From DASZIT01 sp963819695 (lineage in GTDB: Bacteria; Actinomycetota; Acidimicrobiia; Acidimicrobiales; RAAP-2), in the NCBI GenBank assembly GCA_963819695.1, contig CAWFXD010000002.1, positions 248,001-312,000 of the forward strand: a stretch of DNA of 64,000 nt. Reading direction: 5' to 3'. Positions 16,977 through 25,113 of this stretch are shown piece by piece. The notes under the pieces are model-generated. The model ran no database searches, was not told the origin of the DNA, and saw nothing but the letters and a program-made list of their open reading frames with translations. Every line of letters begins with the position of its first letter. Positions within the stretch are counted from its first letter, which is position 1. The position numbers were made by a program, and so were the translations under genes.

Positions 16977-17161
16977 CCTCGGCCCCCGTGCCGGCGGAAC
17001 GGAATGAGAATGGCGGCAAGGAACACCACCACCATCAACCCGATGACGACCAGGTTGGCCACCGAGATCTGGATGAATCCCCAGTGGATGTAGTGCCCGG
17101 GGCGATTCAGGTTGATCAGGCTCCCGAACAGCTGACTCATCACTGCCGGCAAGGTCGACAT
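16973..17161 (-). CDS. Small membrane protein of the b6-type cytochrome operon
   Basis: 62-aa protein with an amphipathic N-terminus (INLNRPGHYIHWGFIQIS) and one strong helix (LVVIGLMVVVFLAAILIPF, about residues 37-55), ending in basic RRHGGRG. It is translationally coupled to the b6-type subunit (4-bp overlap), so probably a small structural subunit of the same complex. Start ATG 17161 gives MSTLPAV; an internal ATG eight codons in is possible. I do not recognise a named family. Confidence 0.65.
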   Translation of the reverse strand: MSTLPAVMSQLFGSLINLNRPGHYIHWGFIQISVANLVVIGLMVVVFLAAILIPFRRHGGRG

Positions 17162-17428
17162 CGGGCATCACCCCCAGGTGCAAAAACGGTGGATGCCCCG
17201 AGGTCTGAGGCAGGACGATCGATTCTGGCGCCGGTCACGAGTATGGCCCGCCGGATCGGATATTGCGAGGATGGTTACCCGTTATAGCTGACCTGCGGTT
17301 TCATCCATGTGCCCGGCGTTGCACTGCCGGATGATCCGGCACTCATTCGGTCTCGGAGGGTCCGGATCAGTTCTGAAGGCGCCCCGGGGTCTCGGGCCAG
17401 ACGGGCAGCCACCGGGCATACCGGCCGT

Positions 17429-18509
17429 TCAGCCGGCCCGGTCCGCCTGCGACCCGAACCGGTCGAGTACCTCGGTCGCTTCGGCCACCACCCGGTTGAT
17501 CAGCTCGGCAACCGTCGGCAGCTCGGTGATCTCGCCGACCACCTGGCCGGTGGGGAGCACCCCCACGTCGGTGCGCCCGTCGACCAGCGCCGCCTTGGTC
17601 ATGACCGGCGCGTTGGCGGCCATCACCACCTGGGGCCACGACAGTTCGTTGCCCTGCTTCATGGCCCGACCCTCCTTCAGCAACGCGCCCAATGAGGTGT
17701 GGGTCTCGCGCTTGAAGGCCTGGGCGCTGAGCATGGCCCGGGGCAGGTTCCGGAGCCAGCTCGCCTTCTCCAGATGATCGACGAACTCGGTGCGGATGAC
17801 CCGCTGGGGGGCGCCGTCCACCGCGGTCGAGACCACGGTGCCGGTCACCGGCGTCCCCAGGTAGACCTGTTTCACCGCGTCGGGGACCCGGCTCTCCTGG
17901 GTCAGGAGGAAGCGGGTGCCCATGGCGATGCCGGAGGCGCCGTAGGCCAGCGCCGCCACCAGCCCCCGCCCGTCGAAGAACCCACCGGCGGCGATGACCG
18001 CCACCTTGTCTCCCACCGCGTCCACCACCGCCGGCGTCAACAGCGAGGTGGGGATGGTGCCGGTGTGGCCACCGCCCTCGCCGCCCTGGGCGATCACCGC
18101 GTCGACTCCCCATTCGGCCACTTTCTCCGCGTGGCGTCGGGCCCCGATGGTGGGCATCACCACCAGTCCAGCTTCCTTGCACCGGGAGACCAGGTCCGGG
18201 TTGGGTGCCTGGGCGAAGCTGGCCACCCGCACCCCGTGTTCGATCATCAGGGCCACCCGATCGGCGACATCGGCCACATCGGTGCGGAGGTTGACCCCGA
18301 AGGGCTGGTCGGTGCGGGCCCGCACCTCGGCGATGGCTTCGACCAGCTCGTCGAAGGTCATGGTGGCCGAGGCCAGGATCCCCAGCCCACCGGCTTCGGC
18401 GGTGGCCGCCACCAATCTCGGACCCGCCACCCAGCCCATGCCGGTCTGGACGATCGGGTAGCTCGACCCCGACCAGCTCGCAGAACCGGGTGTGGAGGGC
18501 GGGATGCAC
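17429..18509 (-). CDS. ipdC: IpdC-like flavin-dependent reductase (nitronate monooxygenase family); frameshifted
   Basis: FMN-binding TIM-barrel enzyme, about 359 aa. In mycobacteria IpdC (Rv3553) takes part in steroid C/D-ring (HIP) breakdown. Motifs: GMGWVAGPRLVAATAEAGGLGILA, the central EGGGHTG phosphate/flavin loop, and the FMN-binding AAGGFFDGRGL / GASGIAMGTRFL. The frame breaks near 18455: one extra G in CTACCCGATCG separates the first ~18 codons (VHPALHTRFCELVG...) from the rest. The gene follows ipdB by about 18 nt. Position right after ipdA-ipdB reproduces M. tuberculosis Rv3551-Rv3553 order and underlies the gene name. Confidence 0.85.
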
Positions 18510-18526
18510 CCGGCTCCGGCTCCCGG

Positions 18527-19297
18527 TCAAGCCCGCACCTCTCGATCCCGGAGGCTCCTCGGGTCCAGCACGTCGCGCAACAGGCCCAACTCCTCGGGAG
18601 TCGGCAATCGGGTTTCGGGCACGTCGTCGGGGATGGTCAAGCGGAATCCGGTGGCCTCGACGATCTCGTCGACGCTGACGCCGGGATGGACCGATCGCAA
18701 CTGCATGGTGTGCTCGGGTGTCTCGAAATCGAACACCCCGAGGTTGGACACCACGTGTCGGATCTCATGGAACCGGGTGGCCGGCGCCCCGGCGGAGGCG
18801 GCGCGGGCGTAACCCACCCCCGACACCACATCGACCTGCTCAACGAAGGACCGGGTGGAGTGGTTGGGCACCCAGTAGCTGGTGGGATGGTTGACGGTGT
18901 TCCCGGGGGCTCCGCGCACCCCGATGAGCTGGGCCTTGGGCCTGGCCCAGTCCCCGATGGCGCTGATGTTCTGGTTGCCGGTGCGATCGATCTGGGAGGC
19001 CATCATGATCAGGTTTCGCCGCCCCGACCACACCACGTCGAACACTTTCCGGTAGGGCATGTGCGACTCGAGAACCAGCTCCGACGGGGCGGTCCCGAGA
19101 GACGGGGCCCCGACCATCAACGCCGCGTCGCCGTCGGTGAGGACCAGATCCGGGGCGAAGGTGAGCTTGGCCAGCCGGGCCCCGAGGGCGGGAGCCGTCC
19201 CGAAGGCGCTGGCCATCACCTCGCCGTCGCCCCGGAAGACCTCGGCACAGGCGATGGCGCAGAATTCCGCCCGGCTGACGTCGGTGGGGTCGCTCAT
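18527..19297 (-). CDS. ipdB: CoA-transferase-like ring-opening hydrolase subunit beta, IpdB
   Basis: 256-aa subunit of the class I CoA-transferase fold. With IpdA it forms the COCHEA-CoA hydrolase that opens the last steroid ring. The protein has the expected N-terminal ACAEVFRGDGEVMASAFG, the LTDGDAALM region, and the block FDVVWSGRRNLIMMASQIDRTGN. Its ATG overlaps the ipdA stop by 4 bp. The next gene, ipdC, begins after the stop. Naming rests on the echA20-ipdA-ipdB-ipdC gene order together with family features. Confidence 0.88.
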   Translation of the reverse strand: MSDPTDVSRAEFCAIACAEVFRGDGEVMASAFGTAPALGARLAKLTFAPDLVLTDGDAALMVGAPSLGTAPSELVLESHMPYRKVFDVVWSGRRNLIMMASQIDRTGNQNISAIGDWARPKAQLIGVRGAPGNTVNHPTSYWVPNHSTRSFVEQVDVVSGVGYARAASAGAPATRFHEIRHVVSNLGVFDFETPEHTMQLRSVHPGVSVDEIVEATGFRLTIPDDVPETRLPTPEELGLLRDVLDPRSLRDREVRA

Positions 19298-20169
19298 CGT
19301 GACACCCCGGACTGGTCGTCGACCGGCTCCCTTCGTGCCTGCTGGTAGCCGCCCTCGTCCACCTCGAGGTACCGGCGGCGGAACGCCGCCCAGGTGTCCG
19401 GATCCCCGGCGGCCGACGCGTACGCCTTCTGGAACCCCTCGTCCCGTGGGTAGTCGGGAACGCAGGCGGTGAAATGGGCCCCCCCGGGGGTCTCGACGAC
19501 CCCGTCGGTCAAAAGCCGGCTGATGCTCATGGTCTGGAGAGGCCCCTCGGCGGCGAACTGCTCGGTCGGGACCAGCCGCTCGGTGGTGACATACCGGCGC
19601 TGAGCCGCCCCGAGGAACAGCTCGTCGAAGAACGGGTCCGGCCCCAGGATCTGCCCCGACCCCCCGGCGTCGGCCCGGTTCACGTGGATGATGGCGGCAT
19701 CGAGGGAGAGGGCCGGCATGGCCACCAACTCCTCGCCGTCCTCGTACGGCGAGGTGATGGTGCGAATGGACGGGTTGTGGACCAGGACGTCGGAGCCGAG
19801 GCCGGCGCGGGTGGGCAGGAAGGGGACCCGCTGGGAGGCGGCCAGCAGGCCCAGGTAGAACATGCCCTCGTCGATCTCCATGGTCTCGACGGCCCCGGCC
19901 TGACGGGCGGCCCGAAAATGGGGATCGGTGGGGATCGAGTCGAGGGTGACGAAGGCGTACACCACCTTTCTGACCTTGCCCGCCGCGCAGAGGAGGCCGA
20001 CGTCCGGCCCCCCGTAGGACACGACGGTCAGATCGGTCAGGTCGGAACGGAGGATGGCCCGGACCGCGGCCATCGGTTTGCGCCGGGAGCCCCATCCGCC
20101 GATGCCGAGCGTCATGCCGCTATCGAGCTCACCGACCAGCTCGTCGAGCGAGAGTCGTTTGTCAGGCAC
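19294..20169 (-). CDS. ipdA: CoA-transferase-like ring-opening hydrolase subunit alpha, IpdA
   Basis: 291-aa alpha subunit of the same heterodimer. It begins MPDKRLSLDELVGEL and shows GMTLGIGGWGSRRKPMA, the glycine loop typical of the alpha chain, then VSYGGPDVGLL and the GGSGQILGPDPFFDELF segment. It lies 20 nt after the enoyl-CoA hydratase gene and overlaps ipdB. In known systems expression is repressed by KstR2 when HIP is absent; I do not see a textbook KstR2 site upstream. Confidence 0.88.
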   Translation of the reverse strand: MPDKRLSLDELVGELDSGMTLGIGGWGSRRKPMAAVRAILRSDLTDLTVVSYGGPDVGLLCAAGKVRKVVYAFVTLDSIPTDPHFRAARQAGAVETMEIDEGMFYLGLLAASQRVPFLPTRAGLGSDVLVHNPSIRTITSPYEDGEELVAMPALSLDAAIIHVNRADAGGSGQILGPDPFFDELFLGAAQRRYVTTERLVPTEQFAAEGPLQTMSISRLLTDGVVETPGGAHFTACVPDYPRDEGFQKAYASAAGDPDTWAAFRRRYLEVDEGGYQQARREPVDDQSGVSR

Positions 20170-20189
20170 TGTCCCAGTCCGTCCGTTGG

Positions 20190-20949
20190 CTACTTGGAGG
20201 TGTCGGCGTCGCGCTTCTCGACGAAGGCGGCGCGTTGCTCGTCGGCCACGCCGGCGACGTGGAGTTCGTAGGTGAAGCCCTGTTCGAGGCGGTAGCTGAG
20301 TTTGACGTCCACCGGGTCGATCCCGTTGAGTGATTCCTTGGCCCGTCGCAGGATGGTGGGGCTCTTGGCCGCGATGTCGGCGGCGACCTCGTAGGCGGCG
20401 TCCAGGAGCTCGGTGCGGGGAACCACCCGCAGCACCGAGCCGTAGTGGTGCAGCTCGTCGGCGGTGGCCACCTGGGCGGTATAGACCATCGACCGCATCC
20501 GGTGCTGGGGGACCAGCCGGGACAGATGGGTCGCCGCCCCCAGGGCGCCGCGGTCGACCTCGGGGAGCCCGAAGGTGGCGTCGTCGGAAGCCACGATGAT
20601 GTCCGAGTTCCCGGCGATGCCGACCCCGCCGCCGAGACAGAACCCGTGCACCGCGGCGATCACCGGGATCTCACACTCGTACATGGCGGCGAACGCCGCG
20701 TAGCAACCTCGATTGGCGCCGATCAGCGCCTCGTCGCCCTTGGACTGGATCTCCTTGATGTCGACCCCGGCGCAGAAACCCCGTCCCTCGGCCCGCACGA
20801 TGACCACCCGGTTGTCGGCCACCCTTCCGGCGGCCACCACCGCGTCGGCCAGGGCGAACCATCCCGGCCACATCGAGCGCATTGACCGGCGGATGGTCGA
20901 TGACCACTTCGGCGATGCCGGGCAGTTTCTGATAGGTCTCGATGGGCAT
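20190..20949 (-). CDS. echA20: Enoyl-CoA hydratase, EchA20-like; frameshifted
   Basis: Crotonase-fold enzyme, about 252 aa, which in mycobacteria hydrolyses a ring-D ketone of the HIP intermediate. Signature parts: VVIDHPPVNALDV, the oxyanion-hole region EGRGFCAGVDIKE, and HGFCLGGGVGIAGNSDIIVASDDATFG. The gene is split near 20863, where one extra base in the GGGATGG stretch separates the first 31 codons. Length modulo 3 fits one insertion. The start ATG 20949 faces the divergent SDR gene across a 143-bp promoter region. Leads the echA20-ipdA-ipdB-ipdC operon. Confidence 0.87.
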
Positions 20950-21034
20950 GGAGAACTCCGAGTCGGTCGGTTTCCGGGTCAGAAGCAGGCACCGGGCGCC
21001 GGCCAGGCCAGGTTCGGGCACCGGCTCTCACGCA

Positions 21035-21057
21035 GTGTGATCTGATACACCGTCAGA
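21035..21057. promoter_or_regulatory. Overlapping inverted repeats in the echA20/SDR divergent promoter
   Basis: GTGT-N8-ACAC (21035-21050) overlaps TCTGA-N7-TCAGA (21041-21057). The half GATACACC also occurs in the operator-like repeat at 50515. Position between divergent steroid genes suggests a repressor site; it does not match the published KstR2 consensus. Confidence 0.35.
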
Positions 21058-21092
21058 ATAGGACAGTAGCAGTCGGAAACCAGGAGGCAGCA

Positions 21093-21920
21093 GTGGTGAC
21101 ACCCGGAAACACCCGCCCGCCCGTGCGGTTCGATTTCGGCGGTCAGGTGGCGGTGATCACCGGAGGATCCCGGGGGATCGGCCGGGGCATCGCCGAAGGG
21201 TTTCTGGCCGCCGGTGCTGACGTGGTGGTGTGCGGCCGGAGCCAGATGGCCGCCGGCGAGCTCCCGTCCGCGGTCGGCGCCGACGGCGAAGTCCGACGGG
21301 CCGTCCACGTGGTCGCCGACGTCCGGGACCCCGATCAGGCAGCGTCGGTGATCACCGCCGCCCGCCAGCGATTCGGGCGTCTGGATGTCCTGGTCAACAA
21401 CGCCGGCGGATCGCCGGAAGCGGATGCCGCCACCGTGTCGCCCCGCTTTGTCAGCTCGATCGTCACCCTCAACCTGCTGGCGCCCTTCTACTGCGGGCAG
21501 GCGGCCAATGCGGTGATGCAGACCCAGGCGGAAGGCGGATCGATCGTGAACATCGGTTCGGTGAGCGGGATCCGGCCGTCCCCGGGCGCGGCGGCCTACG
21601 GGGCGGCCAAGGCCGGGTTGATCAACCTGACCCAGACCCTGGCCGTCGAGTGGGCCCCGAAAGTCAGGGTCAACTGCGTGACCGCCGGTCTGGTGGCCAC
21701 CGAGGCCGGCCTCGCCCACTACGGCGGCGAGGCGGGGATGGCCAGCGTGGCCGCCACCGTGCCTCTGGGCCGCTTCGCCACCCCGAAGGACCTGGCTGAC
21801 CTGTGCCTCTTCCTGTCATCCGCGTCGGTGGCCGGCTACGTGTCGGGGGCCAACCTGGTGGCCCACGGTGGAGGGGAGATGCCGGCATATCTGGCGGCCG
21901 CCGGCGGCTCCGACGGCTGA
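21093..21920 (+). CDS. Short-chain dehydrogenase, Rv3549c/Rv3548c-like
   Basis: 275-aa classical SDR. Cofactor motif VAVITGGSRGIGRG, the NNAGGS loop, and the catalytic Ser-Tyr-Lys with YGAAKAGL at about residue 170; the C-terminus GYVSGANLVAHGGG is typical. Its place opposite echA20-ipdABC copies the SDR genes beside the M. tuberculosis cluster, so a steroid-ring hydroxyacyl substrate is likely. Two GTG starts compete: 21093 and 21096. AGGAGG at 21082-21087 suits 21096 slightly better. Confidence 0.86.
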   Translation: MVTPGNTRPPVRFDFGGQVAVITGGSRGIGRGIAEGFLAAGADVVVCGRSQMAAGELPSAVGADGEVRRAVHVVADVRDPDQAASVITAARQRFGRLDVLVNNAGGSPEADAATVSPRFVSSIVTLNLLAPFYCGQAANAVMQTQAEGGSIVNIGSVSGIRPSPGAAAYGAAKAGLINLTQTLAVEWAPKVRVNCVTAGLVATEAGLAHYGGEAGMASVAATVPLGRFATPKDLADLCLFLSSASVAGYVSGANLVAHGGGEMPAYLAAAGGSDG

Positions 21921-21971
21921 CCGCAACGCCGGAGTGGTCCGGAAGGGCAATTTGCCTGTAGACAACGGGCC

Positions 21972-23192
21972 GTGAAACTCGCGGTGATTCAAGAATCTTT
22001 CCCGGGCGAGGCACGGGTGGCGGTGGTTCCCGAGGTGGCGGCAAAGCTGGCCGGTTCCGGGATCGAGGTCGTCGTGCAGTCCGGTGCCGGCCGTGCCGCC
22101 CGCTTCACCGACGACGCCTACCGACAGGCCGGGGCCACGGTGGTCGCCGACGCCTCGGCCGCCCTGGCGGGTTCCGCCATGGTGGCCAAGGTGCAGCCCC
22201 CGAGCATCGAGGAGGTGGCCGAGCTTCCTGACGGGGTATCGGTGATCAGCATGCTGCAACCGGTGGCCTCCGCCGACGTCGTCGAGGCGCTGGCGGCCAA
22301 GGGTGCCACCGTTTACAGCCTCGACCTGCTGCCCCGGATCAGCCGGGCGCAATCGATGGACGCCCTCTCCTCCCAGGCCACCGTGTCCGGCTACCGGGCC
22401 GGGCTCAGCGCCGCCGAGCATCTGGCCAAGTTCTTCCCGATGTTCATGACCGCGGCCGGCACCGTTCCGCCGGCCAAGGTGCTGGTCATGGGCGCCGGCG
22501 TCGCCGGGCTCCAGGCCATCGCCACCGCCCGGCGGCTGGGGGCCGTGGTTCGGGCCTACGACGTTCGGGCGGCGGCCAAGGATGAGGTCAAGAGTCTGGG
22601 GGCTCAGTTCGTCGAGCTGGATCTTGAAACCCAGGAGGGAGCCGGCGGTTACGCCAAGGAGCAGTCGGCCGAGTACCTGGCCAAGCAGCAGGAATTGCTG
22701 GCCGCCGAGGTGGCGGCCGCCGACGTGGTGATCACCACCGCGCAGATCCCGGGCCGCAAGGCCCCGGTACTGGTGACGGAGTCCATGGTCGAAGGGATGT
22801 CCGAGGGGGCGGTGATCATCGACATGGCCGCCGATTCCGGGGGCAACTGTGAACTGTCGGTTGCCGGTCAGGACGTCCTCGCCCACGGCGTCACCATCGT
22901 GGGGATGTCCAATCCACCGGCGTCGATGCCGACCCATGCCAGCTTTCTCTATTCACGGAACATCGCCAATTTTCTGGCGCTGGTGGTGAAGGACGGCGAG
23001 CTGGCTCCTGACTTCGATGACGAGATCGTGGCCGGCACCTGCGTGGTGAAGGCGGGGGCAGTGGTCCACCCCGCCACCGCCGAGGCCCTGGGCCTGCCGG
23101 CTCCTGAACCGGTCGGCACGCCGGCTCCGGCGGCGCCGGTCGACCCGACCCCGGTGGACACTGCGGAAGAGAAGGAGGAGGGCACGTCATGA
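21972..23192 (+). CDS. pntAA: NAD(P) transhydrogenase subunit alpha part 1
   Basis: 406-aa NAD(H)-binding domain I of the proton-translocating transhydrogenase. It has LAVIQESFPGEARVAVVPE, RAQSMDALSSQATVSGYRA, the dinucleotide fold VLVMGAGVAGLQAIATA, and a Pro-rich linker at the C-terminus. Here the alpha subunit is split in two polypeptides, as in Rhodospirillum and mycobacteria. The GTG at 21972 is the start. ATGA overlap with the next gene. The complex uses the proton gradient to make NADPH from NADH, useful for the many NADPH-consuming steroid enzymes nearby. Confidence 0.95.
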   Translation: MKLAVIQESFPGEARVAVVPEVAAKLAGSGIEVVVQSGAGRAARFTDDAYRQAGATVVADASAALAGSAMVAKVQPPSIEEVAELPDGVSVISMLQPVASADVVEALAAKGATVYSLDLLPRISRAQSMDALSSQATVSGYRAGLSAAEHLAKFFPMFMTAAGTVPPAKVLVMGAGVAGLQAIATARRLGAVVRAYDVRAAAKDEVKSLGAQFVELDLETQEGAGGYAKEQSAEYLAKQQELLAAEVAAADVVITTAQIPGRKAPVLVTESMVEGMSEGAVIIDMAADSGGNCELSVAGQDVLAHGVTIVGMSNPPASMPTHASFLYSRNIANFLALVVKDGELAPDFDDEIVAGTCVVKAGAVVHPATAEALGLPAPEPVGTPAPAAPVDPTPVDTAEEKEEGTS

Positions 23193-23539
23193 ACATCGGC
23201 AACGTCGGCATCATCGAACTCCTGACCATCTTCGTGCTGGCGATCTTCGTCGGCAACGAGGTGGTGTCCAAGGTCCCCAGCATCCTCCACACCCCGCTGA
23301 TGTCGGGGAGCAACGCCATCCACGGGATCATCCTGGTGGGAACCATGGCCATCCTGGGTGAAGCCCAGGGAACCGCCCAGGTCGTGCTGGGCTTCTTCGC
23401 CGTGCTCCTGGCCACCCTCAACGTGGTCGGCGGATTCGTGGTCACCGACCGCATGCTCGAGATGTTCAAGGCCAAACCCACTGACCGGCGGTCGAAGGCG
23501 ACCACCCAGGGTCCGGATGAGGACGGATCCACACCATGA
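23189..23539 (+). CDS. pntAB: NAD(P) transhydrogenase subunit alpha part 2
   Basis: 116-aa membrane subunit with three helices (LLTIFVLAIFVGNEVV; AIHGIILVGTMAILG; VVLGFFAVLLATLNVVGGFVV). The last contains the conserved GGF-VTDRML block. Both junctions in the operon overlap by 4 bp. A polar C-terminal tail of about 20 residues follows the last helix. Confidence 0.93.
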   Translation: MNIGNVGIIELLTIFVLAIFVGNEVVSKVPSILHTPLMSGSNAIHGIILVGTMAILGEAQGTAQVVLGFFAVLLATLNVVGGFVVTDRMLEMFKAKPTDRRSKATTQGPDEDGSTP

Positions 23540-24954
23540 CCCTGTTCACCTGGATCGACCTGGTCTACCTGCTGGCAGCCATCGGTTTCATCCTGGCCCT
23601 CAAGGGGTTGAGCTCGCCGAAGTTCGCCCGGCAGGGCAACCTGCTCGGCGCCGGGGCTGCCCTCCTGGCCATCGCCATGACCTTCTCCATCCCGTCGGTG
23701 CGACACGCCGGCAGTCATCTCATCCTGATGGTGGTGGCCATGGTCATCGGTACCGCGGTGGCGGTTCCGGCGGCCCGCATGGTGAAGATGACGGCGATGC
23801 CCCAGATGGTCGCCATCTTCAATGGGGTCGGCGGCGGTGCCGCGGCCCTGGTATCCATGACGGCGTTTTTGGTGCTGACCTCGACCCGAGGCGGGGTGGC
23901 GGGGTCGCCGGCCGTCTATGAGATCATCGAAGTGGTCCTCGGGGTGCTGATCGGGTCGGTATCGCTCTCCGGAAGTGCCATCGCCTTCGCCAAGCTCCAG
24001 GAGCTGATGCCCGGCCGGCCGGTGACCTACCCGGCCCAACAGGTGATCAACGGGATCGTCGGGGTGGCGATCCTGGCTTTGGTGGTCACCGTCGCGGTGA
24101 CGGCCAACGTGGCGGTGCTGATCATCCTGGCCGTGCTGGCGTTGGTGCTCGGGGTGATCTTCGTGCTGCCCATCGGTGGCGCCGACGTTCCGGTGCTCAT
24201 CTCGTTGTTGAACTCATTCACCGGTCTGGCGGTGGCCGCATCCGGGTTCACCCTTCACAACAATTTGCTCATCATTGCCGGCACCCTGGTCGGCGCGTCG
24301 GGGACCCTGCTGACCCGGATGATGAGCAAGGCCATGGGGCGCTCCCTGGTGAACATCCTCTTCAGTGCATTCGGCTCGGTCATCACCGCCACCGGAGGGG
24401 CCGACGGGACCGCGGATACCCGACCGGTCAAGACCGGGACCGCCGAGGACCTCGGGGTGCTGATGGCCTACGCCCGAAAAGTCGTGATCATCCCCGGCTA
24501 CGGATTGGCGGTCGCCCAGGCCCAGCACACCGCCCGCGAGCTCGCCGACCTGCTGATGGCACGCGGTGTGGAGGTCTTCTACGCCATTCACCCGGTGGCT
24601 GGGCGGATGCCCGGGCACATGAACGTGCTGCTGGCCGAGGCCAACGTGCCCTATGACGAGCTGAAGGAGATGGACGAGGCGAACCCCGAACTGGCCGACG
24701 CCGATGTCGCGTTGGTGGTGGGGGCCAACGACACGGTGAACCCGGCCGCCCAGAACACCCCCGGGAGTCCCATCTTCGGGATGCCCATCATCCACGCCGA
24801 CCTGGCTCAGAACATCATTTTCCTGAAGCGCTCGATGCGACCGGGATTCGCGGGCATCGACAACGAGCTGCTCTTCGACCCGAAGACCACCATGCTGTTC
24901 GGTGACGCCAAGGACTCGTTGACCAAACTGGTGGCGGCGGTCAAGGCCGCCTGA
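23536..24954 (+). CDS. pntB: NAD(P) transhydrogenase subunit beta
   Basis: 472-aa subunit: about eight to nine transmembrane helices in the first 270 residues, then the NADP(H)-binding domain III. Domain III shows VVIIPGYGLAVAQAQH, the GRMPGHMNVLLAEANVPYDEL segment and a final VVGANDTVNPAAQN ... VLKRSM-like region (here FLKRSMRPGFAGIDN). Length and all motifs are normal. It ends the three-gene operon. Confidence 0.96.
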   Translation: MTLFTWIDLVYLLAAIGFILALKGLSSPKFARQGNLLGAGAALLAIAMTFSIPSVRHAGSHLILMVVAMVIGTAVAVPAARMVKMTAMPQMVAIFNGVGGGAAALVSMTAFLVLTSTRGGVAGSPAVYEIIEVVLGVLIGSVSLSGSAIAFAKLQELMPGRPVTYPAQQVINGIVGVAILALVVTVAVTANVAVLIILAVLALVLGVIFVLPIGGADVPVLISLLNSFTGLAVAASGFTLHNNLLIIAGTLVGASGTLLTRMMSKAMGRSLVNILFSAFGSVITATGGADGTADTRPVKTGTAEDLGVLMAYARKVVIIPGYGLAVAQAQHTARELADLLMARGVEVFYAIHPVAGRMPGHMNVLLAEANVPYDELKEMDEANPELADADVALVVGANDTVNPAAQNTPGSPIFGMPIIHADLAQNIIFLKRSMRPGFAGIDNELLFDPKTTMLFGDAKDSLTKLVAAVKAA

Positions 24955-25008
24955 GCGGCACCGGTACCGTCCTGACCAGGTTGAGGGTGCTTGAAGCGCC
25001 TAAATCCC

Positions 25009-25022
25009 TTGTGGAGCCACAA
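25009..25022. repeat. Short perfect palindrome after pntB
   Basis: TTGTGG-AG-CCACAA in the 160-bp gap before the GH18 gene. The 2-nt spacer is too tight for a terminator loop, and there is no T-run on the useful side; an operator is possible. Confidence 0.3.
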
Positions 25023-25113
25023 AAACAACTGTGAGTGATAGCGTCGCCACAACCGTTGCGTTCACGGATGCACCCACCTCAAACCTGCGGTGCATTGCTC
25101 GACAGACCGGGAC

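Noticed and set aside
17699..19348. 549-codon plus-strand frame
   Set aside because: It is antisense to ipdC and ipdB, which have clear motifs; low-complexity Gly/His/Asp composition marks it as a mirror frame.
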